Part shown: in pieces, positions 4,774 through 5,167 of the stretch | Numbering within the stretch: position 1 is the stretch's first letter | Layout: every line of letters starts with the position of its first letter | Assembly: GCA_002403415.1 (NCBI GenBank) | Contig: DHHS01000041.1 | Location: 22,112-27,278 of the forward strand | Source: Sphingomonas sp. UBA4766 | GTDB taxonomy: Bacteria; Pseudomonadota; Alphaproteobacteria; Sphingomonadales; Sphingomonadaceae | DNA length: 5,167 bases | Reading direction: 5' to 3' | Program-made: the position numbers and the translations under genes | The notes under the pieces: generated by a model | Told to the model about the DNA's origin: nothing | Seen by the model: the letters and a program-made list of their open reading frames with translations, nothing else | Database searches by the model: none

Positions 4774-5167
4774 GGGACAAGCCGCGCTGCAAATGCCGCC
4801 ATGACGTCGCGGTAAAGCTGACGTTTGAACTCGACGGCCAGGTCCACCACCTCATGCGGATCGACCCAGCGCCAGGCACGAAACTCCGGGTGGGCGGTGG
4901 CGATGTTGATGTCGCTGTCGGTGCCGTGAAAGCGGAACAGGAACCAGCGCTGGCGCTGTCCCCGCCATTTCCCCCGCCAAATCCGGCCGATTAGTTCATC
5001 GGGCAGGTCGTAGAAAAAATCGCCCGGCCCTTCGGCAATCAGCGTGACCTTGTCAGGAGCGATGCCGGTTTCCTCGCCCAGTTCGCGCAACGCGGCGGCC
5101 GTCCCATCCTCGCCGGGGTCGATGCCGCCCTGGGGGGGCTGCCAAGCCTCAACCTCGGTGTCGAGCC
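4767..5167 (-). CDS. rppH: RNA pyrophosphohydrolase (RppH/NudH-type Nudix hydrolase), cut by the window's right edge
   Basis: RppH removes pyrophosphate from the 5' end of triphosphorylated or diphosphorylated RNA and so starts 5'-end-dependent mRNA decay. The visible part holds the complete Nudix box G-x5-E-x7-RE-L-x-EE-x-G-I between 5129 and 5061 (GGIDPGE, then RELGEETGI), with the catalytic glutamates present. It is preceded by EAWQPPQGG, the RppH-typical WQxPQGG approach. Further RppH features follow: RQRWFLFRFHG, PEFRAWRWVDPHEVV and a C-terminal FKRQLYRDVMAAFAARLVPQ matching the family's FKR..Y..VM..F end. These distinguish it from generic MutT proteins. The N-terminal start (perhaps 25-30 residues) lies beyond the window. 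A downstream TTG at 5090-5088 lies inside the Nudix box and is not the true start. The stop is TAG at 4769-4767. A C7 run on the coding strand (5138-5132) encodes the two prolines. Confidence 0.93.
   Translation of the reverse strand, partial: LDTEVEAWQPPQGGIDPGEDGTAAALRELGEETGIAPDKVTLIAEGPGDFFYDLPDELIGRIWRGKWRGQRQRWFLFRFHGTDSDINIATAHPEFRAWRWVDPHEVVDLAVEFKRQLYRDVMAAFAARLVPQ

Noticed and set aside
4767..5090. Reading rppH as a complete 107-residue protein from the TTG at 5090
   Set aside because: That TTG is the Leu codon before the RE of the Nudix box. The frame stays open to the window edge and encodes the rest of the box and the WQxPQGG approach, so the gene is longer and truncated by the window.
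1..5167. CRISPR array, tRNA/rRNA, insertion sequence, attachment site or defence system
   Set aside because: I saw no spaced repeats, no tRNA-like cloverleaf, no transposase or integrase frame, no long terminal repeats and no compositional break. All of the coding sequence is explained by metabolic or membrane genes.

Overview
The window carries seven protein-coding genes in GC-rich DNA with almost no free intergenic space. Gene content, a split arginine succinyltransferase (AST) gene set, and the style of the small membrane proteins suggest an alphaproteobacterium, most likely a sphingomonad (Sphingomonas/Sphingopyxis type). That placement is inference from family resemblance, not a search result. 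Five consecutive genes lie on the minus strand, then one on the plus strand, then one more on the minus strand. No RNA gene, mobile element, CRISPR array or phage gene is visible, and no gene-free stretch exceeds 300 bases.

Left edge (1-685): the N-terminal part of cysD (sulfate adenylyltransferase small subunit, sulfate assimilation) runs off the left end. A candidate promoter and two short perfect palindromes precede it. Upstream lies a 72-residue predicted two-helix membrane protein of unknown function.

Centre (739-4222): a tightly packed minus-strand operon, transcribed in the order M20 metallohydrolase, astA, astB. The genes overlap by four bases at each junction (GTGA and ATGA). AstA succinylates arginine and AstB converts succinylarginine to succinylornithine, ammonia and CO2. 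The later AST enzymes (AstC, AstD, AstE) are not in the window. The M20 enzyme keeps all expected metal-binding and catalytic residues of the carboxypeptidase G2/ArgE/DapE type. I infer that it may remove the succinyl group, from succinylglutamate (an AstE substitute) or from succinylornithine (an ArgE-like step giving ornithine directly). This is the most interesting point in the window.

Right edge (4223-5167): an 83-base divergent intergenic region separates the M20 gene from a plus-strand gene for a four-helix membrane protein (DUF2269-like). That gene's 3' end overlaps by seven bases the convergent gene for an RppH-type Nudix RNA pyrophosphohydrolase, which is cut by the right window edge.

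Overall this looks like ordinary core and metabolic chromosome. I see no defence system, toxin-antitoxin pair or transferred island. The novelty, if any, lies in the biochemical role of the M20 gene and in the uncharacterised small membrane proteins.
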